From: Deltaproteobacteria bacterium
GTDB taxonomy: Bacteria; Myxococcota_A; Polyangia; JAAYKL01
Length of the DNA: 34,929 nt
Assembly (NCBI GenBank): GCA_030595125.1
Contig: JAUVDV010000055.1
Coordinates: 1 to 34,929 of the forward strand
Direction of reading: 5' to 3'
In this document: positions 15,391 through 23,839 of the stretch, in pieces
Layout: every line of letters begins with the position of its first letter
Numbering within the stretch: position 1 is the stretch's first letter
Translations under genes and position numbers: made by a program
Notes under the pieces: generated by a model
What the model saw: only the letters and a program-made list of their open reading frames with translations
What the model was told of the DNA's origin: nothing
The model's database searches: none

Positions 15391-17235
15391 CTATATAGAG
15401 TCCGGGTAAGTAATCTCATTATACGAGCCCACAGAAACTTCGCTGTAATCAAACGTATGGGTGGCTCCGTCGGGCCAGTCAACCTTCACGCTGAACTCGC
15501 AGTCGAACCCACCGAGACCGAAATGGAGCTTGCGCATGTCCATGGAGTTGTACATGCCTCGACTCGTCTTGACCTCCCGCATCATCAATACACCGTCGCA
15601 ATTCACTGTGACCCGGGCGCCCACAGCGTCACGATTGATGTTGGACCCGTCCCCTCGCAGGCGAAAACCTATCCAGTCGCTGGTCTCACCGATCACGTTT
15701 TCAAACAGGAAGTTCGGCCGCCCGGCGCTGCCGCCCCTCCCGCCAATCAGCAGATCCATGTCCCCATCAAGGTCGATGTCGCTCCATGCGTGATTCTGGG
15801 CGCTCTTCATCTGGTCGTAATCGGCTGCGGCGTCGTTGATTCCGCTCACCATGCCCACGCTCTCGAAAAGCCCATCAGGCAGCTGGTGCATCAACCCGAA
15901 CCAGCCCTTCTGCTCGTCGCTCGAATAGCTGGCCTCGTATTTCTTGTCCCTCGACATGGAGAGATCCAGGCACCCGTCGTTGTCAAAGTCCACAACCGCG
16001 CCGTCCACATCCCCTTCGTTGAACGGCAATCCCGCCTCCAGAAAGAGGTTCACGAATCCGATACTCGAGCCCTGATTGTAGAGCAACGCCGTGGGATCGG
16101 ACCACTTGCGGCTGTAATCGGAATCTACCGGGTGGGAGATAGCCGTGACGAAGACGTCCATGTAACCGTCGTTGTTGACGTCGGAACACTGGAGACCGAA
16201 TCCGTTGGAGCCGATGTACGCCCCCGGCGAAACGTCGGGCTCCTCGTCGATGCCGAATCCGGTGGATTCCAACCAGTAGTTGCCGGTGGGAAGACTGGCG
16301 AATCCCCTCTCCACTGCGACGTTTGTGAAAGCGCCAGCCCCGTCGTTCTCCCATAAAAGGTTCTGGGCGCCGCCGTTGCTCACCCCGTACACCGAGACGA
16401 ACACATCCTGGTCCCCGTCGTTGTCGTAATCGCAGGCGACGGAGCCGTTGCTGGGTTGTGATCCCGCGCCGGGCAGGCTCGCGGCTGTGAAGGTGCCGTC
16501 CCCGTTGCCCATGAACAGCTGATCCGACCCCAGGTACGACGTCTGGCCGTTGCCGATGTAGATGTCCAGGTTAGCGTCTCCGTCGAAATCCGCGAACAAC
16601 GCGTTTCCCGCCATTGTCTGACCCGCTGTCCCCTCGAGCCCCGAGTCTGTCATCTCTGTGAAGTGGCCGTCCCCGTCATTGAGCAGGAGCTTGTGACGTT
16701 CCGGCGCAAGATCGACAATATCCAACCCGGCGAAGCAATCCTGGTCTCCGTCGTTATCCACGTCCCCAAACAGGAAGAACCCTGCCTGGACGTTCCTCAA
16801 CCCCGAGTCATCGCTGAAATGGGTGAAGGTGCCGTCCCCGTTGTTGATGTAAACCAGATGCTCGAACGGAATCCCGGCCTGGGGATTGGGAAAAAGACTG
16901 TGGCACACGATGTCGTCGTACTCGTCGCCGTTCAGATCGGCGAAACCGAGTCGGCTGTGATCGTTTATCGGGATGGTCACCGGGGGACTCGGATCGAAGT
17001 TGTCCACCCGGATGCCGCTGGAATCGGAGATGTCCACAAAAAAGTCGGCGCCCACATCGTTGGCCCCGGTGATGCCGCACGCCGAAGTCCACGGATCGCT
17101 GTCGGTATCGGTGTCCGTGTCGGTATCCGTATCTGTGTCGACACTGCCGTCCCCGGCATCGCTGCTGTCATCGTCATCCGAACATCCACCGACAACCAGC
17201 ACTGTAGTCAGCAACAATAAAAATAATCTTTTCAT
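15391..17235 (-). CDS. FG-GAP repeat lipoprotein with ASPIC/UnbV C-terminus
   Basis: A 614-residue surface lipoprotein. The signal peptide ends VVGGC (Cys18) and a Thr-Asp linker lies at 32-47. Seven FG-GAP-type repeats each carry a calcium-binding D-x-D-x-D-G-x-x-D loop (DLNGDEYDD, DVDNDGDQD, DFDGDANLD, DYDNDGDQD, DVNNDGYMD, DFDNDGCLD, DIDLDGDMD), indicating a beta-propeller. The C-terminal about 90 residues (NRDAVGARVTV, SRGMYNSMD, LHFGLG, VDWPDG) are an ASPIC/UnbV domain, as in CRTAC1-like proteins. GGAGGAGAAGAAC precedes the ATG at 17235. It is probably the first gene of an operon with the two lipoprotein genes downstream. Role: likely calcium-stabilised adhesion or protein binding; the ligand is unknown. 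Confidence 0.9.
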   Translation of the reverse strand: MKRLFLLLLTTVLVVGGCSDDDDSSDAGDGSVDTDTDTDTDTDTDSDPWTSACGITGANDVGADFFVDISDSSGIRVDNFDPSPPVTIPINDHSRLGFADLNGDEYDDIVCHSLFPNPQAGIPFEHLVYINNGDGTFTHFSDDSGLRNVQAGFFLFGDVDNDGDQDCFAGLDIVDLAPERHKLLLNDGDGHFTEMTDSGLEGTAGQTMAGNALFADFDGDANLDIYIGNGQTSYLGSDQLFMGNGDGTFTAASLPGAGSQPSNGSVACDYDNDGDQDVFVSVYGVSNGGAQNLLWENDGAGAFTNVAVERGFASLPTGNYWLESTGFGIDEEPDVSPGAYIGSNGFGLQCSDVNNDGYMDVFVTAISHPVDSDYSRKWSDPTALLYNQGSSIGFVNLFLEAGLPFNEGDVDGAVVDFDNDGCLDLSMSRDKKYEASYSSDEQKGWFGLMHQLPDGLFESVGMVSGINDAAADYDQMKSAQNHAWSDIDLDGDMDLLIGGRGGSAGRPNFLFENVIGETSDWIGFRLRGDGSNINRDAVGARVTVNCDGVLMMREVKTSRGMYNSMDMRKLHFGLGGFDCEFSVKVDWPDGATHTFDYSEVSVGSYNEITYPDSI

Positions 17236-17285
17236 GTTCTTCTCCTCCATCGAGAACTCAAGCGTACACTGCCCGGTATCGGCGC

Positions 17286-18620
17286 TCAAGGATTGGAGGA
17301 CAGCAACCGGTTCAGGCGCTCGGCGAGCCTCCGATGTCCCTCCAGTGAGAGGTGTCCATCGTTCGGGAGGTAGTTGTCGATGGAATGAAACTCTTGTGAC
17401 AGATCCAGGTACTCAACCTGAACGTCGGCAACCACCCTGGCGGTCATCACCCCGACCTGCGCAACCGACCGCACGCGGACATCCAATACGAAATCCGAGA
17501 CGTAGTCCCTCGCCTCCTTCGAGATCTCGACGCTGCTCTTCTCTGCAAATCTCGCTCCCCACTCGCCGCTGTTTTTCCGCCAATAACCCTCCTGGTTGAG
17601 GGCGAGATTTACCACGACGAGTCTTGTTTGCCGCTTGTCGCAACGACGTTTGAGATCGAGCAGTATTCGCCGGTAGTATTGCTCGGTTTCGGAGAGGGGC
17701 TTGTCATCCAGCGTAAGCCAGTTCCCGGTGATACGACGGCGCATCTTGGGGATGGACAGCAAACGACGTGCATGCTCGCGGGTCACCGGCTCCCCGGGCT
17801 GCGGAAGAAAACCCTTTTGCCGCAGGCCCAGGACTTTCTTCTCTTGTTCCCCGGCCGAGGCCTTCTTTTTCGTGTCCGCCTTTTTGGAACGTCCCAAAGC
17901 GACCAACAGACGCGGAATGATCAATCGCCGGTAAAACGGAATGCGCGGCTTGTTCGCGCCCTTCTGCTTGATTTTCCCGCGTATCGCCGCGTAGTTGTGC
18001 AAGTCGATCTCCGGCGCCAGGTGGACCTGGCCGGGGCCGCGTATCTTGCCGAGATCGACCAGGTCGTTGCTGAACACGAAGAGCAGGATCGTTTGCGGGG
18101 TGAACTCGTCGAGAAAAAGACGCGTCAACACGTACTGCTGGTACAGGCAGTCACCCTGACGGGCCATGTTGTATGCGGAGTAACCGTAGTCCTTGTGGAG
18201 AATGCTCGTAACGGTCTCATCGTCGTCGAGCCCGTGGCCATATATCAGCGAATCGCCGAGCAACAGGATGTCGGTGCCCTGGCGTTCCGGGGGGTTGCGA
18301 AACCCCCTGGCATCGGTGCGATGAGTCCAGAAGTAACCGTGAGAATATGCGGTCATCTCGGCGGACGGCCACATGAAGTTCATGCCCGTTTGCAGGTCGT
18401 AAAAATACATCCCCCTGGGCGTCGTGTTGTAGCGATCGTAGAAAACGGTGGTGCGCTTTTCGCCGAGCAGCGCATTGGTGAAGATCCGGAGCGCGAGCTC
18501 GGCGACGACGGTGGCGAGGATCAGCGCGAAGACGACTGACGCTATCCGAAAGAGGAACCGCCTGCCCTTCGAGGGTCGTCCATCGTCCGTCGACCCGCCT
18601 CCCGTAACCACTGCAATCAT
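17286..18620 (-). CDS. Membrane-anchored SGNH/GDSL-family hydrolase
   Basis: A 444-residue protein with one N-terminal transmembrane helix (about residues 24-48) and a large extracytoplasmic domain. The SGNH blocks are visible. Block I is DILLLGDSLIYGHG with the nucleophile Ser124. FVFSNDL (about 181-187) is the Asn-bearing block. NDGHLSLEGH near the C-terminus supplies the Asp421/His423 pair. A basic, Lys-rich segment lies in the middle (about 230-285). Such anchored SGNH proteins often remove or transfer acyl groups on polysaccharides. It is transcribed divergently from the carbamoyltransferase operon, a pairing that suggests one glycan or metabolite modification unit. The Shine-Dalgarno is weak, so the start is moderately uncertain. 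Confidence 0.82.
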   Translation of the reverse strand: MIAVVTGGGSTDDGRPSKGRRFLFRIASVVFALILATVVAELALRIFTNALLGEKRTTVFYDRYNTTPRGMYFYDLQTGMNFMWPSAEMTAYSHGYFWTHRTDARGFRNPPERQGTDILLLGDSLIYGHGLDDDETVTSILHKDYGYSAYNMARQGDCLYQQYVLTRLFLDEFTPQTILLFVFSNDLVDLGKIRGPGQVHLAPEIDLHNYAAIRGKIKQKGANKPRIPFYRRLIIPRLLVALGRSKKADTKKKASAGEQEKKVLGLRQKGFLPQPGEPVTREHARRLLSIPKMRRRITGNWLTLDDKPLSETEQYYRRILLDLKRRCDKRQTRLVVVNLALNQEGYWRKNSGEWGARFAEKSSVEISKEARDYVSDFVLDVRVRSVAQVGVMTARVVADVQVEYLDLSQEFHSIDNYLPNDGHLSLEGHRRLAERLNRLLSSNP

Positions 18621-18706
18621 GTAGACAATCTAGGCCCTTACCGGCCTCGCAGCAAGCGTTTGGCGCCCGCGCAATGAGCCCGCATCGTTGACGATCAAAT
18701 ATCAGA

Positions 18707-19162
18707 ATGGTAAAAACAGCGTCACTGTTAGGATTCCTTCTTCATGCGTTGAATCGAGCCATGAGCACAACGAAACCTCAGTTTTCACGACAGGCAAGAG
18801 CTTCGTTGCAGGCTGTTGCAGCGCTCGCGATCGCTTCTATTTTGTATTTCCGATTTGATCTGCGACCTGTTGCCTGCGCGATCGCCTCGATCGCCGGGCT
18901 CACCCTGTTGTGCGGTCTTTTCATCCCTCGCGCCTACAGTGTCATCGAGCGTATCCAGTTATTCATCGGAAGAGCCGTCGGATCCGGCATCACCTTTATC
19001 CTGCTCGGCGTTATCTTCGCGCTCTGTTTCGTTCCCGGACGTCTGATCCTCGCGCTTCAGCGGAAGGATCCGCTGCGTCGTAAAAACTCCGGACCGGACG
19101 AGAGCCTCTGGATCCCCCGCTCGGGTTCCTCCGATCCCGACCGGTACAAGAGGCAGTACTGA
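18707..19162 (+). CDS. SxtJ-like small membrane protein
   Basis: A 151-residue membrane protein with hydrophobic helices at about 37-50, 54-75 and 90-115. A cytoplasmic tail carries RKDPLRRKN, SLWIPRSG and a final RYKRQY. The ILLGVIFALCFVPGRLILALQRKDPL motif and the Trp/Arg/Tyr-rich tail match the SxtJ family, which is found next to NodU-type carbamoyltransferases. Its TGA overlaps the ATG of the carbamoyltransferase gene (TGATG), so the two are translationally coupled. No strong Shine-Dalgarno is seen at 18707; the ATG at 18761 is an alternative. A membrane partner or anchor for the enzyme is a reasonable inference. Confidence 0.75.
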   Translation: MVKTASLLGFLLHALNRAMSTTKPQFSRQARASLQAVAALAIASILYFRFDLRPVACAIASIAGLTLLCGLFIPRAYSVIERIQLFIGRAVGSGITFILLGVIFALCFVPGRLILALQRKDPLRRKNSGPDESLWIPRSGSSDPDRYKRQY

Positions 19163-20961
19163 TGAACATCCTGGGAATCAGCGCCTTCTATCACGACTCG
19201 GCCGCCGCCCTCATCCGCGACGGAGAGATCATCGCGGCCGCCCAGGAGGAGCGATTCACCCGCAAGAAGCACGACCACTCTTTCCCGACGGCGGCAATTC
19301 GCTACTGCATGACCCGGGGCGATGTCAGCGCGGACGGGCTCGACGCCGTGGTGTTCTACGACAAGCCGATATTGAAATTCTCCCGCGTTTTACAGACCCA
19401 CTTCGCCGTGGCGCCCCGGGGGTTCGGATCGTTCGTTCGCGCAATCCCGCTCTGGCTGAAGCAAAAACTCTGGACTCCGCTGGAGATCGAGAAATCCCTT
19501 GCCGCGTGCGGCCGCAGGATGCCGGGCAATGTGTACTTCACGGAACACCACGAGGCTCACGCCGCCTCCGCGTTCTACCCCTCGCCTTTCGAGCGCGCCG
19601 CGATCCTGACCATCGACGGTGTCGGCGAGTGGGCCTGCACCTCGCTGGCCAGAGGTGATGAGTCCGCGCTCCAGGTTATCAAAGAGCAGCACTTTCCCCA
19701 CTCGCTCGGCCTGCTCTACTCCGCGTTCACGTATTTCACCGGCTTCAAGGTCAACTCGGGTGAGTACAAGCTCATGGGACTGGCCCCGTACGGCGAGCCG
19801 AAATACGAACGAACTATCCGCGATCATCTCGTCGACATCCGGCAGGACGGATCGATCCGGTTGAACCTCGACTACTTCGGATATCTCGGCGGGTTGACCA
19901 TGACCAACAGACGCTTCGCCGATCTCTTCGGCGGCCCGCGCAGAGAGCCGGAGGGGGAGATCACCGCGCGCGAGGCGGATCTGGCGAGATCCATTCAGGC
20001 GGTGACCGAGGAGATCGTCCTGCGTCTGGTCCGGCACGCGCACGAAGAGACCGGTGAGGAGAACCTCTGTCTCGCGGGCGGTGTGGCGCTGAACTGCGTC
20101 GCGAACGGCAGGGTTATCTCGGAGTCACCGTTTCGCCGCGTGTGGATCCAGCCGGCAGCCGGGGACGCCGGTGGAGCGCTCGGGGCGGCGCTGCTCGTCT
20201 GGCATCACCTGATGAAGAACGAACGGGAGGCCGACGGGGTGCATGACAAGATGCGAGGCGCCTGCCTCGGACCGCAGTTCGAGGACGAAGAGATCGAGGC
20301 GTTTCTGAAAGAACGCGGATACCCTGCGAGGAAGCTCGAACGCGGGGAATGGGCACGGACCATCGCAAAGCGGATCGACGACGGCAAGGTCATCGGGCTG
20401 TTCCAGGGCAGAATGGAGTTCGGGCCGAGGGCCCTGGGTAATCGCTCGATCATCGGGGACGCCCGCTCACCCGTGCTGCAGTCCCGGATGAATCTCAAGA
20501 TCAAAAATCGGGAGTCGTTCAGACCGTTCGCCCCCTCGTGCATGGTCGAGCGGGTCGGTGACTATTTCGATCTGGACGAGCCGTCTCCTTACATGCTCCT
20601 CGTCGCGCCGGTGAAGGAGCGGCTTCGCAAGCAGCCGGTTCAGGAAAGCGGCGCGTCTGTTGTCGATCGTTGTAACCAGGTTCGCTCTGACATCCCGGCG
20701 GTCACGCACGTCGATTACTCGGCGCGGGTGCAGACCGTCGATAAGGACACCAACCCTCGCTATTACGAGTTGATCGAGGCTTTTGAAAAACTGACGGGCT
20801 GCGGTGTGATCGTCAATACCTCGTTCAATGTTCGCGGCGAGCCCATTGTGTGCACGCCGGAAGATGCCTATAAATGCTTCATGCGCACTCAGATGGACGA
20901 TCTTGTTCTGGGATCTTTTCTCCTGCACAGGGAAGATCAGCCGGAAGTGGGCGACGTATGA
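19162..20961 (+). CDS. NodU/CmcH-family carbamoyltransferase
   Basis: A 599-residue cytoplasmic enzyme that transfers a carbamoyl group from carbamoyl phosphate to a hydroxyl on a sugar or secondary metabolite, with ATP forming a carbamoyladenylate intermediate. Visible signatures are: NILGISAFYHDSAAAL at the start; EERFTRKKHD; EHHEAHAASAFYPSPF; SGEYKLMGLAPYGEP; LCLAGGVALNCVANG; GDAGGALGAAL; FGPRALGNRSIIGDAR; and NTSFNVRGEPIVCTPEDA. Length and order fit the family (about 550-600). It overlaps its upstream neighbour by 1 nt and its downstream neighbour by 4 nt (ATGA), so it sits in a tight operon. The natural acceptor cannot be told from sequence. NodU acts on Nod factors and CmcH on cephems; the neighbouring SGNH hydrolase favours a polysaccharide. 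Confidence 0.95.
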   Translation: MNILGISAFYHDSAAALIRDGEIIAAAQEERFTRKKHDHSFPTAAIRYCMTRGDVSADGLDAVVFYDKPILKFSRVLQTHFAVAPRGFGSFVRAIPLWLKQKLWTPLEIEKSLAACGRRMPGNVYFTEHHEAHAASAFYPSPFERAAILTIDGVGEWACTSLARGDESALQVIKEQHFPHSLGLLYSAFTYFTGFKVNSGEYKLMGLAPYGEPKYERTIRDHLVDIRQDGSIRLNLDYFGYLGGLTMTNRRFADLFGGPRREPEGEITAREADLARSIQAVTEEIVLRLVRHAHEETGEENLCLAGGVALNCVANGRVISESPFRRVWIQPAAGDAGGALGAALLVWHHLMKNEREADGVHDKMRGACLGPQFEDEEIEAFLKERGYPARKLERGEWARTIAKRIDDGKVIGLFQGRMEFGPRALGNRSIIGDARSPVLQSRMNLKIKNRESFRPFAPSCMVERVGDYFDLDEPSPYMLLVAPVKERLRKQPVQESGASVVDRCNQVRSDIPAVTHVDYSARVQTVDKDTNPRYYELIEAFEKLTGCGVIVNTSFNVRGEPIVCTPEDAYKCFMRTQMDDLVLGSFLLHREDQPEVGDV

Positions 20962-21122
20962 GAATACTCAAATATATAGGGCCGCTTCTGATGGAGTTTC
21001 TGGGGTTTGCCCGGCATCACAAGGCGTGGTGGATCTTGCCGATTATCGTGGTGTTTCTAATAGTTGCCCTGCTGATAGTCGTCGGCCAGACCGGATCGCC
21101 GTACATCTACACACTCTTTTAA
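20958..21122 (+). CDS. DUF5989 single-helix peptide
   Basis: A 54-residue peptide, too short for many gene finders. It starts in the ATGA overlap with the carbamoyltransferase stop. It has a short amphipathic N-terminus, then HHKAWWILPIIVVFLIVALLIVV as a single transmembrane helix, and ends GSPYIYTLF. The KxWW(I/L)LPI entry and the YTLF end are the marks of DUF5989, a family regularly encoded next to SxtJ and carbamoyltransferases. Function unknown; a small membrane subunit is likely. Confidence 0.85.
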   Translation: MRILKYIGPLLMEFLGFARHHKAWWILPIIVVFLIVALLIVVGQTGSPYIYTLF

Positions 21123-21130
21123 AAGAAGCC

Positions 21131-21202
21131 CCAAAAAAGTGACCCAAAAAAAGTGACCCAAAAAAGTGACTGGCACCCTAAACAGAAAGTGACTGGCACC
21201 CT
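21131..21202 (+). repeat. Short direct repeats (AAAGTGACC / AAAGTGACTGGCACCCT)
   Basis: Just after the DUF5989 stop, CCCAAAAAAGTGACC-type units occur three times in a row (21131, 21143 and 21157). A 17-bp unit AAAGTGACTGGCACCCT occurs twice, perfectly, at 21163-21179 and 21186-21202. GTGACTGGCACC-like repeats are common beside REP-associated tyrosine transposases and similar elements in environmental genomes; that link is from memory. They mark the left edge of a region with a different base composition. Confidence 0.6.
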
Positions 21203-21308
21203 CTTCCCAGGAAAAGACATGACTGTATTCCCTTTAATAACAACAATTTGAGCCACCGCTGAACAGTTCAGAGTTGACATTTCTATATTGCACGCCTATG
21301 TTTGCTAC

Positions 21309-22499
21309 ATGATACCAAGACTCATAGCCGGCAAAATTGTCGAGTTGAGCAAGGTGTTCCCGGCAATCACCCTGACGGGCCCGCGTCAATCGGGAAAGAC
21401 AACTTTGGCAAAAACCCTCTTCCCCGATTACGCTTACGCGAACCTGGAGAACCCTGACACCAGGGAAGCGGCAGAAGAGGATCCTCGCGGGTTTCTTGCG
21501 CGATTTACAGATACCGGAGTGGTACTAGATGAAGCGCAACGGGTACCCATGCTTTTCTCATATCTGCAGCAGGTACTCGACGAATCAGGCCAGATGGGAA
21601 AATTCATTCTTACCGGCTCTCAGAACTTTCTTCTTCTGGAAAAAATCACCCAGTCACTGGCCGGACGTGTTGCGATATTCCACCTGTTCCCATTCAGCCA
21701 AATGGAGCTTGCCAACACGAACAATCTCAACAAGAACATCGACGATGCCCTGTTCAATGGCGGATATCCCGTCATCTACGACAGAACGGTAGCTCCGACA
21801 GACTACTTCCCCTCTTACATTCAAACGTATGTCGAACGAGATGTTCGAACGATCACCAATGTTGAAAACCTGGGGCTCTTCCAGCGTTTTCTTCGCCTTT
21901 GTGCCGGCCGTACGGGGCAGCTGTTCAATGCGTCAAGCGTTGGAAACGATCTGGGGGTTTCCTATAAAACAGTCCAATCCTGGCTCTCCATAATGGAAAC
22001 AAGCTTCATCGTATTTCGCCTCACTCCCCACCACTCCAACTTCAAAAAGAGAATTGTAAAACAACCCAAATTGTACTTCTACGACACCGGCTTGCTCTGT
22101 TCATTGCTTGGTATTACGACTGCGGATCAACTCAACTCTCACTACATGCGTGGAAATATATTCGAGTCGTACGTCATCAGTGAATACTTGAAAAACCAGG
22201 CCAACCAGGGAAAGAAAAATAATGGGTTTTTCTGGCGAGACAGCAAAGGGTACGAGGTGGATCTGTTACTGGAAATGCCACTTGGACTCAAGGCTATTGA
22301 GATAAAGTCCGGACAGACGATTTCGAACAGCTTTTTCGATGGCCTGAACTATTTCAAGAAACTCTCCGGGGAACCCGACATCAACTTCTATCTGGTATAT
22401 GGGGGAGAGGAAGAAATGACACGTACCCACGCAAAGGTAATGGGATGGAACAAGCTAGCAACGCTGTTTCAGGCCCTCCAGAAAAAAACGAAGTCATGA
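21309..22499 (+). CDS. AAA ATPase with DUF4143 domain
   Basis: A 396-residue protein of the DUF4143 ATPase family. The Walker A is GPRQSGKT (residues 24-31) and the Walker B is GVVLDEAQ (70-77). Sensor-type TGSQNFLLLEKITQSLAGR follows, then the C-terminal DUF4143 region (RFLRLCAGRTGQLFN, SYKTVQSWLSIMETSFIVF, KLYFYDTGLLC) with a conserved ESYVISEYLK and a nuclease-like EVDLLLEM / AIEIKSG. Families of this kind are frequent in the mobile gene pool; the biochemical role is not settled. The ATG at 21309 is preferred over the TTG at 21288, though no strong Shine-Dalgarno is seen. Codon use is visibly richer in A and T than neighbouring genes, which with the upstream repeats points to recent acquisition. 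Confidence 0.9.
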   Translation: MIPRLIAGKIVELSKVFPAITLTGPRQSGKTTLAKTLFPDYAYANLENPDTREAAEEDPRGFLARFTDTGVVLDEAQRVPMLFSYLQQVLDESGQMGKFILTGSQNFLLLEKITQSLAGRVAIFHLFPFSQMELANTNNLNKNIDDALFNGGYPVIYDRTVAPTDYFPSYIQTYVERDVRTITNVENLGLFQRFLRLCAGRTGQLFNASSVGNDLGVSYKTVQSWLSIMETSFIVFRLTPHHSNFKKRIVKQPKLYFYDTGLLCSLLGITTADQLNSHYMRGNIFESYVISEYLKNQANQGKKNNGFFWRDSKGYEVDLLLEMPLGLKAIEIKSGQTISNSFFDGLNYFKKLSGEPDINFYLVYGGEEEMTRTHAKVMGWNKLATLFQALQKKTKS

Positions 22500-22574
22500 A
22501 GACTCCGCCGCACCATCCGTTCCGCTCGGCGAAGGCCAAAGACCGGAGTTCCTGACTCGCACGCCGCCGGGGCG

Positions 22575-22928
22575 TTAGCTCTTCAGCCGATCTCTGATGA
22601 TGATCGCCAGTTCCCTCACCCAGGCGTTGCGACACGGCTTGTCGCATTGGACCAGGTCTTCGATGCGCCCGCAGCGCCCCGGACAAAGCTCCGTGCCATA
22701 CAGATTTTTGTCGAAGTGGGCATCGCTCCGCAGATCGGCGAACAGGTCCACCCCCACAACGATTGTGGATCCGCACCCTTCAACAATGTGGTTGAACAGA
22801 AAAAAACCGTTGCTCGAACCGGTGAAGTCCACCTGAAATCCCACCAGATCCAGCTGTGGATCGTCCAGGATGTCGTCCCTCTCATCCCACGAAACCCCAC
22901 AACACGTGCAAATCAGAAAGCTATCCAT
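22575..22928 (-). CDS. Conserved Cys-rich protein linked to fdhD
   Basis: A 117-residue cytoplasmic protein with cysteines grouped as ICTCCG (7-10), EGC, CPGRC and CDKPC. The pattern CxCC ... DDPQLDLVGFQVDF ... LFNHIVEGCGST ... TELCPGRC ... CDKPCRNAWVREL recalls an uncharacterised family of delta-proteobacterial proteins with a Cys-based metal site. Its ATG overlaps the 3' end of fdhD by 8 nt, so the two are co-translated. The role is unknown; the pairing suggests formate dehydrogenase or molybdenum-cofactor handling, but this is inference. No other gene of that pathway lies downstream. Confidence 0.72.
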   Translation of the reverse strand: MDSFLICTCCGVSWDERDDILDDPQLDLVGFQVDFTGSSNGFFLFNHIVEGCGSTIVVGVDLFADLRSDAHFDKNLYGTELCPGRCGRIEDLVQCDKPCRNAWVRELAIIIRDRLKS

Positions 22929-23736
22929 CGTCTGCCATCTCTTGAGCCCCCTCGGTTATCCGCCAATAGCAGGAGTAAACCCGCATGCTCCCCTTCCTCA
23001 CTCTCCCGCACAGCGCCATGTGGAAGCGCCTCGCGAGAAGAATCGCTTCCCGAGTTGCGGCCGCCGGAGAGATGATGATGGGAATCCTCACGCGCGCCGC
23101 CTTGGCCACCATCTCGAAGGAGAATCTTCCGGTACAGAAGAGCACCAGCTCGCAAATGTTCAGATCGTCGAGAAACGCCCGCCCAATCACCTTGTCGACC
23201 GCGTTGTGCCGCCCGATATCCTCCGCAAAGTAAATGAACTCCTTGCCATCGCTGAGCATCGCCGAGTGAACACAACGGGTCTCCCGGTAGAGACCGGGGT
23301 GGTGGTTGAACTCGTAACCCAGACGCATCACTTCTGCGCCGCTTATCATCTTGGCCAGATTGAAAGGCTTCCCGCAATCCATGACCTCTTCGATGTTGTC
23401 GATTGTCACGCCCCTGCCGCAACCGGAAGTGATCTTCATCTTGCCTTCCAGTTGATCCAGACGTTCCGCCGGTATGTCGACAGTTACATCCGCTTCCATC
23501 GTTTTGTGATCAACAGAAACACCCATCAGCTCACTACGGTCGCGGAGAATTCCTTCGGCGACGAGAAAACCCACCGACAACGCCTCGCACTCACAAGGCA
23601 TGCATTGGGCCTGCACAAGTTGTTTGCCGTTGACTGAGATAGCCAGGGTCTTCTCGGCGACGACAGTGCCGCTGCCGGCCGTCGCGGTCTCACCCTCGAA
23701 CAGAATCATTTCCTCACTTTGTACCGCTTCATTCAT
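22921..23736 (-). CDS. fdhD: Formate dehydrogenase accessory sulfurtransferase FdhD
   Basis: A 271-residue FdhD. In characterised bacteria this protein passes sulfur, originally from IscS, to the molybdenum cofactor for formate dehydrogenase activity. Diagnostic blocks are present: SVGFLVAEGIL, the redox-active region TSGCGRG (Cys106), TRCVHSAM, EDIGRHNAVDKVIG, LVLFCTGRFSFEMVAKAARVRIPIIISPAAATREAI. Only one Cys is present in the active loop (CGRG), whereas E. coli FdhD has two (CxxC); many homologues share the single-Cys form. GGTGAG precedes the start. It is divergent from the MOSC gene across a 103-bp region. No formate dehydrogenase is in the window. Confidence 0.95.
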   Translation of the reverse strand: MNEAVQSEEMILFEGETATAGSGTVVAEKTLAISVNGKQLVQAQCMPCECEALSVGFLVAEGILRDRSELMGVSVDHKTMEADVTVDIPAERLDQLEGKMKITSGCGRGVTIDNIEEVMDCGKPFNLAKMISGAEVMRLGYEFNHHPGLYRETRCVHSAMLSDGKEFIYFAEDIGRHNAVDKVIGRAFLDDLNICELVLFCTGRFSFEMVAKAARVRIPIIISPAAATREAILLARRFHMALCGRVRKGSMRVYSCYWRITEGAQEMADDG

Positions 23737-23839
23737 GTGTTGCTCACCAATCTATTGTCTATCATATCTGTGGACTTTAAATGAAAGTGTGTCAAGATAG
23801 CCCTGGTAAAAAAAGCCGAACGGCAAGGAAAACCAACCG

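Noticed and set aside
15130-16356. 408-residue plus-strand ORF
   Set aside because: It spans the end of one gene and the body of the FG-GAP gene in antisense; the Ser/Val run is the linker repeat read backwards.
17628-18539. 303-residue plus-strand ORF
   Set aside because: Antisense to the SGNH hydrolase, which carries recognisable active-site motifs.
21309-22499. Toxin-antitoxin or defence island
   Set aside because: The DUF4143 ATPase stands alone, with no partner gene and no other defence genes around it.
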